A DNA stretch of 64,000 nt, from assembly GCF_029852145.1 (NCBI RefSeq), contig NC_079979.1:14933401-14997400 (forward strand), given 5' to 3'. The position numbers and the translations under genes were made by a program. Positions 38,843 to 51,695 of the stretch are shown here, in pieces; within the stretch, counting starts at the first letter, position 1, and the number at the start of each line of letters is the position of its first letter. The notes under the pieces were generated by a model. It saw nothing but the letters and a program-made list of their open reading frames with translations, had not been told where the DNA came from and made no database searches. The DNA comes from Microplitis mediator. Lineage: Eukaryota; Arthropoda; Insecta; Hymenoptera; Braconidae.

Positions 38843-38946
38843 CTACCTATTGAGCTTGGACAATAGCATTGCACTGGCTACCAGACAGAGTATCCTCATC
38901 CATCGGTCCTCGAGTGTCCCGGACAATGTAGTTTCGCATCCATTCT
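38843..38946 (-). CDS. beat: Beaten path-like protein, last coding exon (hydrophobic C-terminal tail)
   Basis: Minus-strand exon after a good acceptor (pyrimidine-rich ..ttggtctgtttgacag). It opens in phase 1: its first two bases complete a lysine codon begun by the A that ends exon 53381-53621. Thirty-three residues follow, then TAG. The tail has a small-residue stretch (TTLSGTLEDR) followed by a hydrophobic run (WMRILCLVASAMLLSKLNR), as in GPI-anchored or single-pass Beat proteins. Beat proteins are neuronal Ig-superfamily ligands or receptors in axon guidance, pairing with Sidestep proteins. The evidence is matching splice phase, a clean acceptor, a GC-richer island in AT-rich DNA and a plausible membrane anchor. 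I cannot tell GPI from transmembrane, nor which Beat subfamily. Confidence 0.65.
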
Positions 38947-41395
38947 CTGTCAAACAGACCAAGAAACCGTTTTACAAGAGACAAAAGCTTTGAGAAACTA
39001 AATTGTTTTCAGTTATTTCGCTTTTATTTTATTTTTATTTTATTGAGCCAACACAGGACTTGGGATTTGCTACTCGATTGTCCATGCGATTGGATTTGTT
39101 GTAAAGAATTAAAAAAAAATAAATTGAAAAATAATAATAATAATAGTAATAATAACGAGCAATTTGCAGTCACCAAGTGGCTGTTCGTGTTTAGTAATAA
39201 TTATTTATAAAACTTGAGGCATTGAACGATTGCATAAAACATCCGAAACTATGAAAAGGCACATACTTAAGTCAAGATCCTTTCATTGTTATCAGATTAG
39301 ATTTTTATTATTACAAAGATATGCAATGGAGAAAATTTTTCTTATTCTCTCTCAAAAATGAGGATGATGGCATTTATTAACTATTAATAAATCATTTATT
39401 AACTATTAATAAATCTTATTTGGCCCAAATACTTCTATCAGTGTAACTTTTAAAGGGGTGAATTTAGCAAAAATTGTTAAGAGACATTTTTTGTAGAGCA
39501 TTCAATTTCCTGCGAGAATATTCATCGGCTTTTTTTCGGAAACTGATTTTTGCATTAATTACAAAATTTCAAAGTTGAACAATCAAATTGTAAAATCATA
39601 CCCATGTTCATGGCATGATTATAAGGAAACGGTCCATCTGACAAAAAATTTCAATCAGGCATTTTTTGTAGAGCATTCAATTTTCTACAAGAAATGTATT
39701 TAAATCAATTTCGTTTATCTCGATTGTTTGAGAGTTATGAGACAAAAACCTGCTCATTAAAAGAAAAAACAAAAATTTCGATGATACACCTCTTAATATT
39801 AATATTGAGGGTTCAAACTTGCACGATAATTTTTTTGGGCCATCATGATTAATATTTTCACAGTATCGTTAAAAAAAAAAAAATTGTTGTTTTTTTTGGC
39901 CCAGTCTAGTAAATAGTATATTACACGCCAAGAGAGAAAATCAGGACATTTCAATCCGTGAGTGTAATATGCAACTACACTCACGTCCTACTTCTATCGT
40001 GCGTATCTTATTTTTCACCACATTTATACCTGAAAGATTAAATTTTTGCCTCTGTTTCTGCGAAAAATGGCACAGGTGCTAATTTTTATCGATTTTCTTC
40101 CCATAAATTTAAACTTTCTGCGCAGGTATGGTGAAAATTAATTTATCTCGATAATTGGCAGTAGAAAAAGAGTTGGAACCATGAAAAGGCACACATTCAT
40201 GTCGAGACCTTTAACTAATTCTATCATTGAAGTATGATAGGAACGAAATTTTTCTTATTCTCTTAATAATATAGATAAGAATGATTAATTGGAGTTAAAA
40301 AAAATTAGTAATGATGTCCCATGTTGTCCCAGATTCTCATTTTTTCATAATAATTAATAAACTAATTCATGAAAAAAATAGTGAAATAAAAACTATTAAT
40401 AGAAATGAAAAAAATTTTTAACCAAAAATATAGAGATCAAAATAAAGTAATTACTTCTTTTCATAAAAATTATTTCGCGCAAAATAACAGGCCACTGTTG
40501 TCTTACTATTTTATTTAGTTTTTTTTTTATTTCTTTTTTTTTAAAAAGCTTTTTTGAGTAAAGCTTCTTTTGGTTGCTGAGTAAAAGACTCACTTGAGCG
40601 AAGAAAAATCGCATTAGCGTTGAGGTGAAGTTTTTTTTATTTTTTTCTCTCTTCTCTACTTTTGTTTTAAAGACAGAGGTAATGTAGATGTAAATTATGT
40701 TGATTGTGTAAGTGAATTTCAGGATTAAAGTGACTGTACTACGTAATTTACAATTTAGAGTTTTAAAAAGAATTATTAATATTTTTAAATGACAAAGAAA
40801 ATTATTACGAGAAAAATTCAAATTGTCTTATTAATTATTTCAATTAGTTATTAGTTTTATTAAACTTTTGTGACGGCTCCGTTTCTGCAGTAAAAAATTA
40901 AAAAAAAATTGTACTGCGATAAATTTGCTTAGAAAGTTTATTACCCGATAAAAAGATTAATCACCAACAGCTTCCATTACTCTCTGATACTCGTTGTCGT
41001 TTATTATTTTTTTTTTTTTTCGTATTCTCGATTGATAAAAATTCGTAAATTTAACGTCTCTCGTCATTCAACTACACCCGCATCCACATATGTATACATA
41101 TATATTTATTTTATCTTTCTGGATTAGTAAAATTTACTATCAAGGATTTTTCATGACGTGATTCATTTGTATTGTTACTACTTCGTCAATTCGTCTGTCA
41201 GATTGAAATGTTCTAGTACTAATCCTCGTTACAACGGTTTAAAAAAAAATTTAACAAAAAAAAAAAAAAAATTTATTAATGGAGATCAATTTTTTTGGCT
41301 CTGCTCCATATGACAATTGTTAGAGCGCGTTTAAATGATGGATCTATTTATTTATTTTTTCATTTTATTTTAGTAAAATATATATATATACATTA

Positions 41396-42408
41396 GAGTG
41401 TTGTTTTAGGGCCTTTTTTTTTTTTCAACGCACTAACAGCTTCTATAGTTGCAGGAAGGTAAAATTAGAGTCCTTAACATCGCGTCCCAAATGCCAAAAG
41501 GGCGTACAAAAGTTATACGCCCTTTTGGTTCTTCAAAGCAAAAAGGGCGTATAATTTTTTTTTTTGGTGCCAATCGTTTTGTAAACATGTTCTAAGCCTA
41601 AAAATGAAAAAAAAAATTTTTCCAAGCCAAAAGGGCGTATATCTTAAGATACGTCCTTTTGGCGTTAGTACGTCAAAAATTTTTTTCTGCAGATCTTTAC
41701 GTTTCGAGCGATACTAAAAAGAATGGCATTTGGCACGCGATATTAATACTAACAGGTTTCTCATTGCAGTTTTCTTTTCCCATTTAAATAACATCCCTGC
41801 TTAAAAAATCCGATAGATTCTTATAGCTATGTATAAGGCCCTTAACTTAACTATAGCACTTCTCATAGAACTCATTCATTCTTATAAAATCTCAATGGGA
41901 ATTTATGAGAATCTATTGGATTCTATGAGATTTTTTAAACAGGGATGGGAAAAAAAATTTTAAGTTTGGAATTTTATACTTCAGCAATGGCTCATTGTAC
42001 AGGTAAGTTCGGGATTTAATTGTGTAGGGAATTGAATGCTCTACAAAAAAAGTCTCTTATCATTTTTTGATAAATTCATATGTTCAAAAGTTATTGAAGC
42101 TTGAAGTCAAATTAATAGTAAATTTCGAGATCTTTTTACTTTTTCGGCGAAACTATCAGACTTATGACAAAATATAATGAAATATTTTTTGTAGACAATT
42201 TCATTCTCTACAAATTATCTCTGATAAAGTTTTTTCAAATTTCGCATAAATTTTTAGTTATTTCTATTTTAATGTCAAGCTCTTGAAATCGATCAGAACA
42301 CTATTTTCTTAATTGCCTCTAATTTTGACAGGCATCTTATTGTACCTTTTTGCAACTATAAAAGCTGTGGGTGCGTTGAAAAAAAAGTTACCCTAAAATA
42401 ACACACCC
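41396..42408. mobile_element. 1.0 kb element with ~70 bp imperfect TIRs
   Basis: gagtgttgttttagggcc..caacgcactaacagcttcta and, in complement, gggtgtgttattttaggg..caacgcacccacagctttta. TA on both sides (41394-41395 and 42409-42410). The interior has paired aagggcgtat/atacgccctt hairpins at 41508-41665 and a nested element at 41793-41946. Confidence 0.8.
41793..41946. mobile_element. Nested 154 bp palindromic MITE
   Basis: atccctgcttaaaaaatccg and, in complement, atccctgtttaaaaaatctc ends. Internal atagattctta/tatgagaatct-type repeats fold on themselves. Confidence 0.65.
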
Positions 42409-42751
42409 TAATATATATAATACAAGGTTGGAATTTATGTTTAAAAACTATATATAAAGTGAATTGTAAATGTATGGAAACAAAAATTTTCTTGTTTTCG
42501 CTAATTGTACTGTCTTGAGTAAGAGGGCAAGACAAATTGTCTTTAAAAAATAAAAGCCTGATTTCCATTACTGGAGTGTCTAGGATAAAATAACAATTTT
42601 GGAAGCAATGTCATCATTTCAATTTTCCTCTTCGATTTGTATCTTATGAGCGCTTTACTACGATGTCGACGTCACTCTCAAGTATTTGGAATCGTGCCAA
42701 CAAGGACATGACAAGCGCGACAGATCCTTGGCGTCGCCATAACAATTAAAT

Positions 42752-42935
42752 CCAATTTTATTTTTATTTTACTGTTTACTTTTTTTTAATAAAATTAAAT
42801 TAAGGAAATAATAAAAAATGGTAATTTCATTTACTAAATATTATGGTTCATTTTATCGGTTTAAAATTTAATTAAATAATAAAATATACACATATATAAA
42901 TAGTTATTATTTTATTTATTTAAGCTTTTGCGTGA
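42752..42935. repeat. Inverted duplicate of 45833-45919 plus 47250-47345
   Basis: ggaaataataaaaaatggta and tacacatatataaatag-type blocks match, in reverse complement, the two flanks of the element at 45920-47249. This copy is therefore the pre-insertion site of that element. Confidence 0.8.
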
Positions 42936-43975
42936 ATTATTTAATAATTTGCCTGAATTCGTCTAGGCTTCGACAACTGGCTTACTTGGTCATGATTCAA
43001 GACGACCAAGTCTAAATCAAGTTTTATTTTTGACCCGGGTTTCAAATCATCATAACTTTTTTAATTTCTTTAAAAATATGAACATATTTTTTTTTTGATC
43101 CGAGGATTTCTCATTTTGCTAAAAAAATTTTTTCACAGCAATTTGATACTTCAACTTTTAAAAAATAAATAATGTCCTTATTGGCCCATTTTACCCAGCT
43201 CTCTCTCACATAATTTAAATATGACAAAAAATGATAATTTATTTCGGGCATTAAATATTTATAGAATAAAAAATGTTGGAAAATCCAAAATTGCACACCT
43301 CAATCGCTCATTTTATTTTTAATCATTACTTTTATTTTTTTTTTTATTATGAATTTTTATTCAACTTTTAGATTATTAATTTGATTTTTTTATTTCTTAA
43401 TTCCAGTTTAATTTTTTTTTTTTTATTAAAATTTTTTCTAAGTATCCCGCATTTTTGTTGTAGATGTCGCTCTTTTTTTTTCAATCCTACTGTTTTACGC
43501 TAGTGCTGCTGCCAGTAGTTGATAGGGAGAAAAAAAGAAAAAAAAAATTTACTTTTGTAATAACAACAATAGTAAAAATAAAAATGGCAGCTAAATTTTT
43601 CGTGAAAAATCAGTTCTTTTATTTTATTTAATTGCAATTAAACTAGACGTATTTAGATAGTGATTTTCAATAGGGTTCTTGTGATCAAAAATACAAAGAT
43701 AATAAAAAACAGGTTAGGCCGATTAATTGTGTCTACTGAGAGTTATTTGGTTTACTAAGTTTCATACAGGACAATTGACAACTCGTGTCACTGGGATTAA
43801 AATAATTTATATTTAATTAATGGAATAATCAATCGACTTAAGATAAGGTCGAAATTATTCTTTAATAAATTGTCTTCGTGTTAGTATACAAATTGATCCA
43901 TTTTATTGTAATCAAAAGAGGATAGAGAAAATTTAATACGAGTAAATGACTCAAAAAATTTAGAGCGATCATAAA

Positions 43976-44006
43976 GCACACCGGCGCTTTCGCGCTTGAG
44001 GTGTGC
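43976..44006. repeat. GC-rich hairpin, copy 2
   Basis: gcacacc pairs perfectly with ggtgtgc, and inside it gcgc pairs with gcgc around tttc. The flanks ataaagcac and gtgcaaaa match copy 1 at 1915-1948. Confidence 0.6.
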
Positions 44007-45162
44007 AAAAATTCATCAAAAATTTCAAGGTACAAAGAATTAATGAATAAAATAAAACACACAGTTGTGTCTAATTCAAATGGATTGAATTAATTCAGAG
44101 CGTTAAAATAATGACTGAAAGGTTATAGAGTTGAATGTTGGATAGTAGCGACTTTTGAGTAAATTACAAATAAGAGAGATCTACAGTTACTAACTATACT
44201 ACAACTCTCTCACTCTCTCTCTCTCTTTCCTTCTATCACTTTCTTAGTCTTTGTCTACTTCACTAGGTACGCAAAACTCTCAGAGTAATGTTGTATTTGC
44301 CATTACAGAAGTTTATGCAGGTAATGAAAACCTCATATTTGAGGAACAGAGTTTTGTCAAAAGTGAGGAAAACTATAGTTGATACTCTGTTAGAACTGAC
44401 GAATGTACGAGTTATGTATAGCGCATACGCTTCAAATTGAATTTGAAATTATTTAAACACAACCAGACATCAACCATTTAAATTAATTTAATAAATAAAT
44501 AGTTTTCATATTATTTATTCCATTTAAATGTTAAAAACCATATAAAGACTGACTGACTGACAGACAGACAGACCAAAAATCAAGATGTTGGTGTTGATGT
44601 ATAAGAGAATTATAACTGGAGTTAATGCAGAAATAGATTGATATGTATGTGCATTATCTCTTGAAATTTCATCACTATTAACCAACGGAATCCGGCGTGT
44701 TCTTGGTATGCAACCACTTTAAACCAATGGAATATGGGGGCGTGGGGGCATAAAGGGGGTGGTGAAAGCTGGGAGCGAATATTCCATTAGTAAGATACTG
44801 AAGACGACCACTGCGCTACGGCTTTCACCCTCGGATTCTTGGTCACGAGTCAATATATCGAATCACCAGTCAAACCAGAACCCATGATAAATCAATGATG
44901 ATAACTTATAAAATGGATAAAGTTTTATAAAGTGTGTTCATTTACATGAGGCTTGAAACGAAAGTCGGGTAATTAAATGAGTTACTGTCAGTTATATATT
45001 GGAACGGTATGAATAAATTTGTATGTATATCGAAAATAATCTTGAAAATTATTTTTTGTGTCTGAAACTTTTTGGATAAAGAAATTTTATTTTTTAATTT
45101 AATGATGACACGAATGTTGGGCGAGAAAATTAACGCAGATTTTATTGAGATCTAAAGGAGAT

Positions 45163-45387
45163 GGAAAAAATTTTCGGAGTGAATGCGGATTAACTCTGGA
45201 GTGGATGACTGTTTATTTATTTAATCCCCTCAGAGTGAAATTTACTCCGAAGGGAAGTTTATTTTAATATTAAAACTTCGAATCGGAGTGAATGCGGATT
45301 TAAATAAAATCTAGACTCCAAAATCACTCCGCTGGATTTAAATAAAATCCGTAATCACTTCGAATTAACGCTCGATTTCTACGGTGT
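45163..45387. mobile_element. 'cggagtgaa' family MITE
   Basis: Order of cggagtgaatgcgga, tttactccgaagggaagttt and aatcactccgc blocks as in the 1967 copy. Ends diverged. Confidence 0.65.
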
Positions 45388-45832
45388 AGCTAAACATATT
45401 TTGGAAAATTGGACCTTCAAATTTTCAAAAGGATTTATTAAAGGGAAATCTACTCACTAAGACTGGAGAGCACTAACATATTGCACTTTATTTTCTGTAA
45501 GCTTTAAATGAATTGTACAAGAATGAAATTATTTTGAGTTTTGTCCCAATGGAATTATCACAAACAACTTCAAGCTTTATGCGATTTTTTTAAATCTTGA
45601 TACGTCATTATAAAAGTTGAGTAATTTGTGAAAGGGTTTAATAACAAGCGAATATTTTTAATAGAAAGACAAAGCTACGAAATTCATTAAAAATTGTGCC
45701 CTTGACTCATAAAGTGATTAAAAGTATTTAAAAACAATTTATTTTTTATTTTAAATTACTCTTATCTTCAACTTGCAATGTATAATTTAAATTTCCGGCC
45801 AAAAAAGTTTCTTTCATTGCTGCCTTTTTTAA

Positions 45833-45919
45833 AATGATTAAATAAATAGAATAATAAGTATTTATATATGTGTGTATTTTATTACTTAATTAAATTTTCG
45901 ATCGAAAAAATAAAACATA
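45833..45919. repeat. Left flank copy of the inverted duplication
   Basis: Matches the reverse complement of about 42848-42935 and is followed at once by the insertion 45920-47249. The other half resumes at 47250. Confidence 0.75.
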
Positions 45920-47249
45920 GGGGAGGGAGGGGCAAAACGGGGTACTTAGAGAAATACCAAATTTACGAGGACTCAAATACACTAAATCTTTTTTTTTTTT
46001 TTTTTTAAAATATTCGAAGTAAATAGAAAAAATTTTCAGTTACCGTTGAAAAAACAAATTTTTCATTTTTGCGGGCAAAATAGGGTACCCCCTAAAAAAG
46101 GTAAAAAAAATAATTTCTGGATTTTAATCGAATTTGATTGTTAAATTTTTTTGTACCCGAATCGAAATATTAGACGTAAGTTGAACGTCCCGATGAAAAA
46201 AGAATTTATACAATTGTATAGAATTATATACCAATTATATATGGACTATATATAATTATATATAAACTATATATAATTGGATAGAAAAAATAGCCCGATC
46301 CAATTGTATATAATTTGTATAAAATTGTTTATAATTATATAGACTTGTATACAATTTGAATAGAATTGTATACAATTTCTATACAGTTGTATACAATTGG
46401 ATCGGGCCATTTTTCGTATATAATTTTATACAATTGTATAAAATCTTTTTTCATCGGGGTTCTTAACGTTTTGAATGTAAATTGAACATACTTAACGTTT
46501 TGAAAGTAAATTGAACGATTTTTTTGTATTTTGGTTTGTAAAAAATTGGTAATTTCATGAGTTATGATTTTAGTTTAATGATAACATTAATTAATTTATT
46601 TCAATATTTGTAATCACAATTTTCATAACCTTGATATAATAATATATGAAAAGATAAAATAGTATTAAAGATAGAAATATGAAACTGAAAAAATTTTTTT
46701 TTCAAAATACGAATTTTTTATTTAAGAGCCAGAAAGACAGACGAGGAAATTTTAGGGAATTGAGGTGATTATAATCCAAGAGTACAAAATCGATAAAAAA
46801 AATTTTTCGGAATGCTTATGTTTTCTTATTGTAAGTCTAAATAGGTTTTAGTTACGTTTTCGATTTATGATACTCCAATCTACGTTTTGAATAAGTTAAA
46901 AGCTGTCCAATTGAGTTTTAAATGCCCAATTTACGTTTAAAACGTTGAAAACGTTCAATTTACGTCTAATATTTTGACTCGGGTAAGTAATTTGTGTGAA
47001 GAAAAATTATATTTTACATGATTATTAGATACAAAAGAAGAAAAATAAATTTTTAATAGTCTATCATAAGACAAAAGTCATTAATATTTTTCAACAGACA
47101 ATTGATTTTTGAAAAAGTTTAACAAAAAAGTTCAAAATAACGCTCAGTTATTTGGAATGACTCATGGATTTTGAAATGTTTAAAAACCATTTAAAATATA
47201 AAATTTTTTTTTATAAAATTTCGGGGGTACCCCCTTTTTCCTTAGCCCC
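45920..47249. mobile_element. 1.3 kb G-rich-end element
   Basis: Begins ggggagggaggggcaaaacg and ends ..cccctttttccttagcccc, with TA on both sides and a matching empty site at 42752-42935. The sequence next to each end (ggggtac, ggtaccccc) recalls the element at 58670. The interior is AT-rich with a nested element at 46189-46458. No transposase seen. Confidence 0.75.
46189..46458. mobile_element. Nested 270 bp palindromic MITE with GT duplication
   Basis: cccgatgaaaaaagaattta and its complement enclose an array of atacaattgtat/tatataattata palindromes. GT at 46187-46188 and 46459-46460. Confidence 0.75.
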
Positions 47250-47345
47250 TATGTAATATTTAGTAAATGAAATTACCATTTTTTATTATTTCCTTAATTT
47301 TATTTTATGAAAAAAACGTAAACAGTAAAAAAAAAATAAATAAAA
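47250..47345. repeat. Right flank copy of the inverted duplication
   Basis: atttagtaaatgaaattacc and the following ~80 bp equal the reverse complement of 42755-42845. Confidence 0.8.
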
Positions 47346-48627
47346 TTGATTCAATAGTATCCGGAATTGAATCAGATGTTTTAAAAAATTGCAACGATAA
47401 ATTTTTTTGTACTAAAACCGAAATTCAAATTAAAGAAAGTTCATAAAAAATATAAACGGTTGATAAATCATTTTTTCATGGTATTTAAAAATATAATTCG
47501 GTAGAGAATGAAACCCACTGTTACGTAGTATAAAAAATAAGTTATGACATTAATACAACTTTTATGTCAGAGGGTAAGAGTACATCATTTATTTAATTTT
47601 TTATCCGCGAGCATTGAGGGGACATGAAAAAATAATAAAACTTAAAAACCGTGGGCTAGTGGACTAATCTGTTATTGCAGAGCCTAAAATTTTTTATTCT
47701 CAAATTATTTTTAAGACCCTTGAAGTTCAAGAAATCCTTGGATATTTAAAAATTAATAGCAGACATTAAGCTCGAAATATTACAAGACTGTGAGTTTAAG
47801 AAACCCGGCATTGAATTTAAGGTTCAACAAATAATCGGATGAAAGGAAAGTCAAGAAAAAATAATAAATAAAGAGCATTAAAGTTTTTCAATACGGCTGT
47901 AAAAACATCTGAAGACAAAGAATGTAAGAAAAATATTCTTAAATAACTTGGAGTGGCTTAATATACTTTAACACTTGTTTTCACTTGTACACCTCTTGTA
48001 AAAACCCTAGCGAAGAAGTGTTGTGTTGGAGGGAAGCTGAAAAATAGGGGATTTTTTTTTACTTTTTTTTTAAGGCATCAATAATGTGAGTAAGCAAGAA
48101 ATTTTTCGACGACAAGAGACTTGTAAATTCAAGCATGTGCACATTTGATAAAAAACTGTTTCAATGATCAGAGGGTGCTTGAGTTATATATAGATACTTG
48201 TAAATATAAATGTATGGAGCATGTATATAAATAAAAGCAACACATCACCTGGAATAAAGTAAACGGTAAATAAAGTCAAAAAGCAAATGCACAAATACTA
48301 ACTTTGTACTTTTAAATTCAAAATCTTTTTTATTTACTACGAAATCGATTTATCGGGTGTTCTCAATATTTGTACTGACTTTGCTTACCAAAATTATGTA
48401 CGTATAGATGTATGTGCTTTGTACTGTCTATTTTATCATTAAAAAAATAAGACGTTAGTTTTATATGATGGAGCTTTAACGAAATTGGACAGATAAAAAT
48501 ACTATTTTTGAAAATTCCTTTTACATTCATAAATAGGGTCGAGGTACTGTTTTTGGCCACTTACAGGCCAGTTTTGGACACCACAAATTTAAATAAAATA
48601 TTTTGTAAAATACGCAATGACATAATT
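47346..48627. other. Intronic stretch without features
   Basis: AT-rich intron sequence; no exon or element boundaries seen. Confidence 0.45.
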
Positions 48628-48874
48628 TTATTCAACGCAGGCCTGATTTGCGCGCTTTATGACGTCTGCGTTGCGAACCCTAAACGGCTGTTTATCGACC
48701 GGTGCAAAGAAGTTGAGTAAAATCAAAATAGATGTCCTCGACTTCCACCGGCGTTGTGAAAAGTAAGTGTTGAAATGACATTTCACCACGCGTCTCAAGA
48801 TTTTTAACTGAGCTCCATCTATTAAACATCGTAAGAACTCGTTGAACGACTTGAAGTTTTTTGTCAAAATCCAT
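48628..48874 (-). pseudogene. Unidentified coding-like patch, possibly a gene fragment
   Basis: Two overlapping minus-strand frames (60 and 79 codons) across a GC-richer patch inside the beat intron, on the same strand as beat. The first (MDFDKKLQVVQRVLTMFNRW.. to ..QLLCTGR) has a composition more like a real protein than the surrounding frames; the second continues past its stop in another frame (..NADVIKRANQACVE). This could be a frameshifted remnant. I recognise no family, and it may be chance. Confidence 0.2.
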
Positions 48875-49144
48875 GTTGAATGGCTAGTATACTAAATATG
48901 GTTACTTCAATTCATCATATGGGGAGTGGATTATACCGCGTGGTTGTGTGGTATTTATTTTGTTAATAAATATTGAAATTAATAATTAAAACATCCGAGT
49001 AAATTTTAAATCAATTAAATATGAATTCTGAATTTTAAAGCCGATGGTTTGTTGTAATTTTGTGGGTGCAGTGTGTCGCTAAACAGCTACAGACTTCGCT
49101 TCGCAGATTGTCATTAGTCGCGTAAATCAGGCAATTGTTGAATA
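48875..49144. other. Short intronic gap
   Basis: No feature recognised. Confidence 0.4.
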
Positions 49145-49307
49145 AAATATAGTGCATAGTAGAACACTCAGATAGTCTTTATCCGGCAAGCGCAATGATT
49201 TCAGATACGGCTCCGGGCGTGTATGTAACCCTACGACTCGTGCTGAAAACATTGCCCTTGTCACATAAAGACTATCTTAGTATCCTAACTATGCAATATA
49301 CTATTAC
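49145..49307. mobile_element. Small fold-back element, 'agatagtctttat' arms
   Basis: gcatagtagaacactcagat..agtctttat and, in complement, gcatagttaggatactaagat..agtctttat. The centre is GC-rich (about 49185-49255). The right end tagtatatt(g)ca matches the palindrome at 10667. Confidence 0.65.
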
Positions 49308-51695
49308 GGTCAATTCCTATTTTTTTTTCATGAGCCCGTTTTGCCTTTCTAACGTTACCTAGTAAGCGTACAAAATATAAATATTACTTCAAAACATAAA
49401 AATGTCAGTAATAATCGATAACATGATACGCATGTCAAAGAAGATAATCTTGCAGACAGGGAAGCAGTGTTTTTAAAAAATATACACAAACAGAATATAT
49501 GATCAAAAAGTGAAATGGACATGGGTCTAAAACCGGTCTGAATAAGTGATTTAAATAGAATCGGACACTGGTGAATTTTAATGTTATATTTTCTTTTGAA
49601 AGGTTTCAGTGAATTTCTCTCTTACCCTCCACACTAACGTAATCTACAAGGTTACTTTGGGGTAGAGGAAACTTTGAAGACTAATGTTTCAAACAGGTGC
49701 AGCGGATAGCGGCTGAAAATGATTGGACGATCAAAATTGTTAAATTTAATCTATATAATATATTAGTTATACTGTTGAATGTTAGGTTATTTTTCTAAAA
49801 TAAATTTAAGTTGGTATTTCTGTAAGTAATTCTCGTTTACTTTGAGTGGTCTAAATGTTACGAGTCATAAAGTAAACAGTTCTGGGATTGAAACGGAACA
49901 ATTCTAGCATAGAGCACTTGGTGTTTGATCCTGGACTAGAAATAAAAGTATAGAATACGGTATATGTTAGTAAATGTATTGACCATATATATATGAATAT
50001 ATGTATATATATATATTGTAGACTTTTTCAACGTCGCTGAGTCCAGTGCTTATTTCGGAAATGGAAAGGACAATTTAGCTGAATGGACAGTAAGGGGATA
50101 GAAAAACTGTCAGCGTTGTCTTTTTTCTCATACCCTTGTATTTTTTAGTCTAGTTAAGTATATAGATATATAGGGGTGTACAAGCTGCAGTTATTTCCTG
50201 CAGAATATCACGAAATCGAAATTAAATATTTGAGGAGTTTTTACCCAAGACGATGAGCTTGGCGCCTTACCCAAAGCTTCATCTCAGATGAATAAAATTC
50301 AATGTTATTATAGTAAAGATACTGAAAATATAAAAAAAATAAAATTTAAGTATATCTGTTTCTCGTGTACGAGAAAGTACTGAGGATAGAGTACATTCAG
50401 ATAAAAAGAATCAAATGAAAACGACCTATACTTAAGACAATAAAAGTCGTTCCATTTTCGTGTATAACGAAATCACGCGGTTCGAGCAGACACTTTCAAT
50501 GGAAATAGTCTGGGAATAAAAAATGAAAAAAAAAAAACTATAATAATAATTTTCATGTTTTTTTGCGGTAGTAACCGGAAATGAAAATATGGAAAAATGA
50601 AATTGGACGTTAGATAAATGGATTAAAAAATTATTAAGATTTTAAATTACTTTTATGAGTATTTGTGATGATATTGGAAATTAATTTATTTTATTTTATG
50701 ACTGAATTATTATTTTTTTTTATTTCAATGAGTTGCAGTTTATAAGGGACTGACGTTCTAAGGGTTGACTTTAATAAAAAAAAATGAGTGAATGAAAAAG
50801 CCACGGTTCCAATGATCAAAGAAAAATTTTTACATTAGATTTTAATAAAAATATTTCAGATTATGATATCGCGATCGATAATTAATTTTCTCGATTTAAT
50901 AATAGTGAAGGTATTGCTTTTGAAGATGAGCTTTAGTTTTATTAAAATTTAATTTGAAGAAATAAACTTTGATAATTTTTTTTATCAGTCCTGAGTTGCT
51001 TTTAATGTAAAGGCCAAAAATGCAAAAAAAAAATTTCACGGCAAAAAAGTTATGGAACAGTTCCAATTAATTATGAAAACCATGATTATAATTTTAGAAA
51101 TATATGATGTATAATTCAAATATAAATTAGTTAATTTTTTTCTATAGAAATTAAATTAATTAAGAAAAAAAATAATTGGCAACTTTTTTTAAGCAATAAG
51201 GTACTGGCGGGTAATATGACCTAGCTAAGGGAGATTTTGAATAGAATCCAAAAAATTGCATTTAATTATCGAAATGTATCATTAATCTTTATTTCAATAC
51301 ATTAGCCATAAAATATAATGAACTAGTGGTAATTTATACCACAAACAAACAAAAAATTAAACGTTTACAAAAACCATACGAGTAGGCCTTATTTTACTAC
51401 AGTAGGGTAATAAGGCCTACGGGTTAAACAAACTGGAATAGTTTAATTATACTTAATAAAATTGGTATTAGAGATGAATCATCACTTAAATTTAGCAACA
51501 ATACTTTTTTAAAGACAGAAAACTAGGTCGCTTTGCTCAACAGCACGTAAAGCTATTAGTATCCTTTTTAAGAGTCAGAAGACTAGATTGTTTCTTATAA
51601 TTTCTTCTGCGCTACGACAGCATATGACGAATGATGAAATATAGAAGACAAGGAACGTGGTATCGGGACTCTATAAACTTGTCGTAACATTTCTA
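49308..51695. other. Intronic stretch without clear features
   Basis: AT-rich. A TA tract lies at about 49986-50018, and a pair of ggccttat-type motifs at 51384-51414. No exon recognised. Confidence 0.45.

Noticed and set aside
40396..40821. 141-codon minus-strand open frame
   Set aside because: Dominated by lysine, phenylalanine, leucine and isoleucine homopolymer-like runs; no domain.
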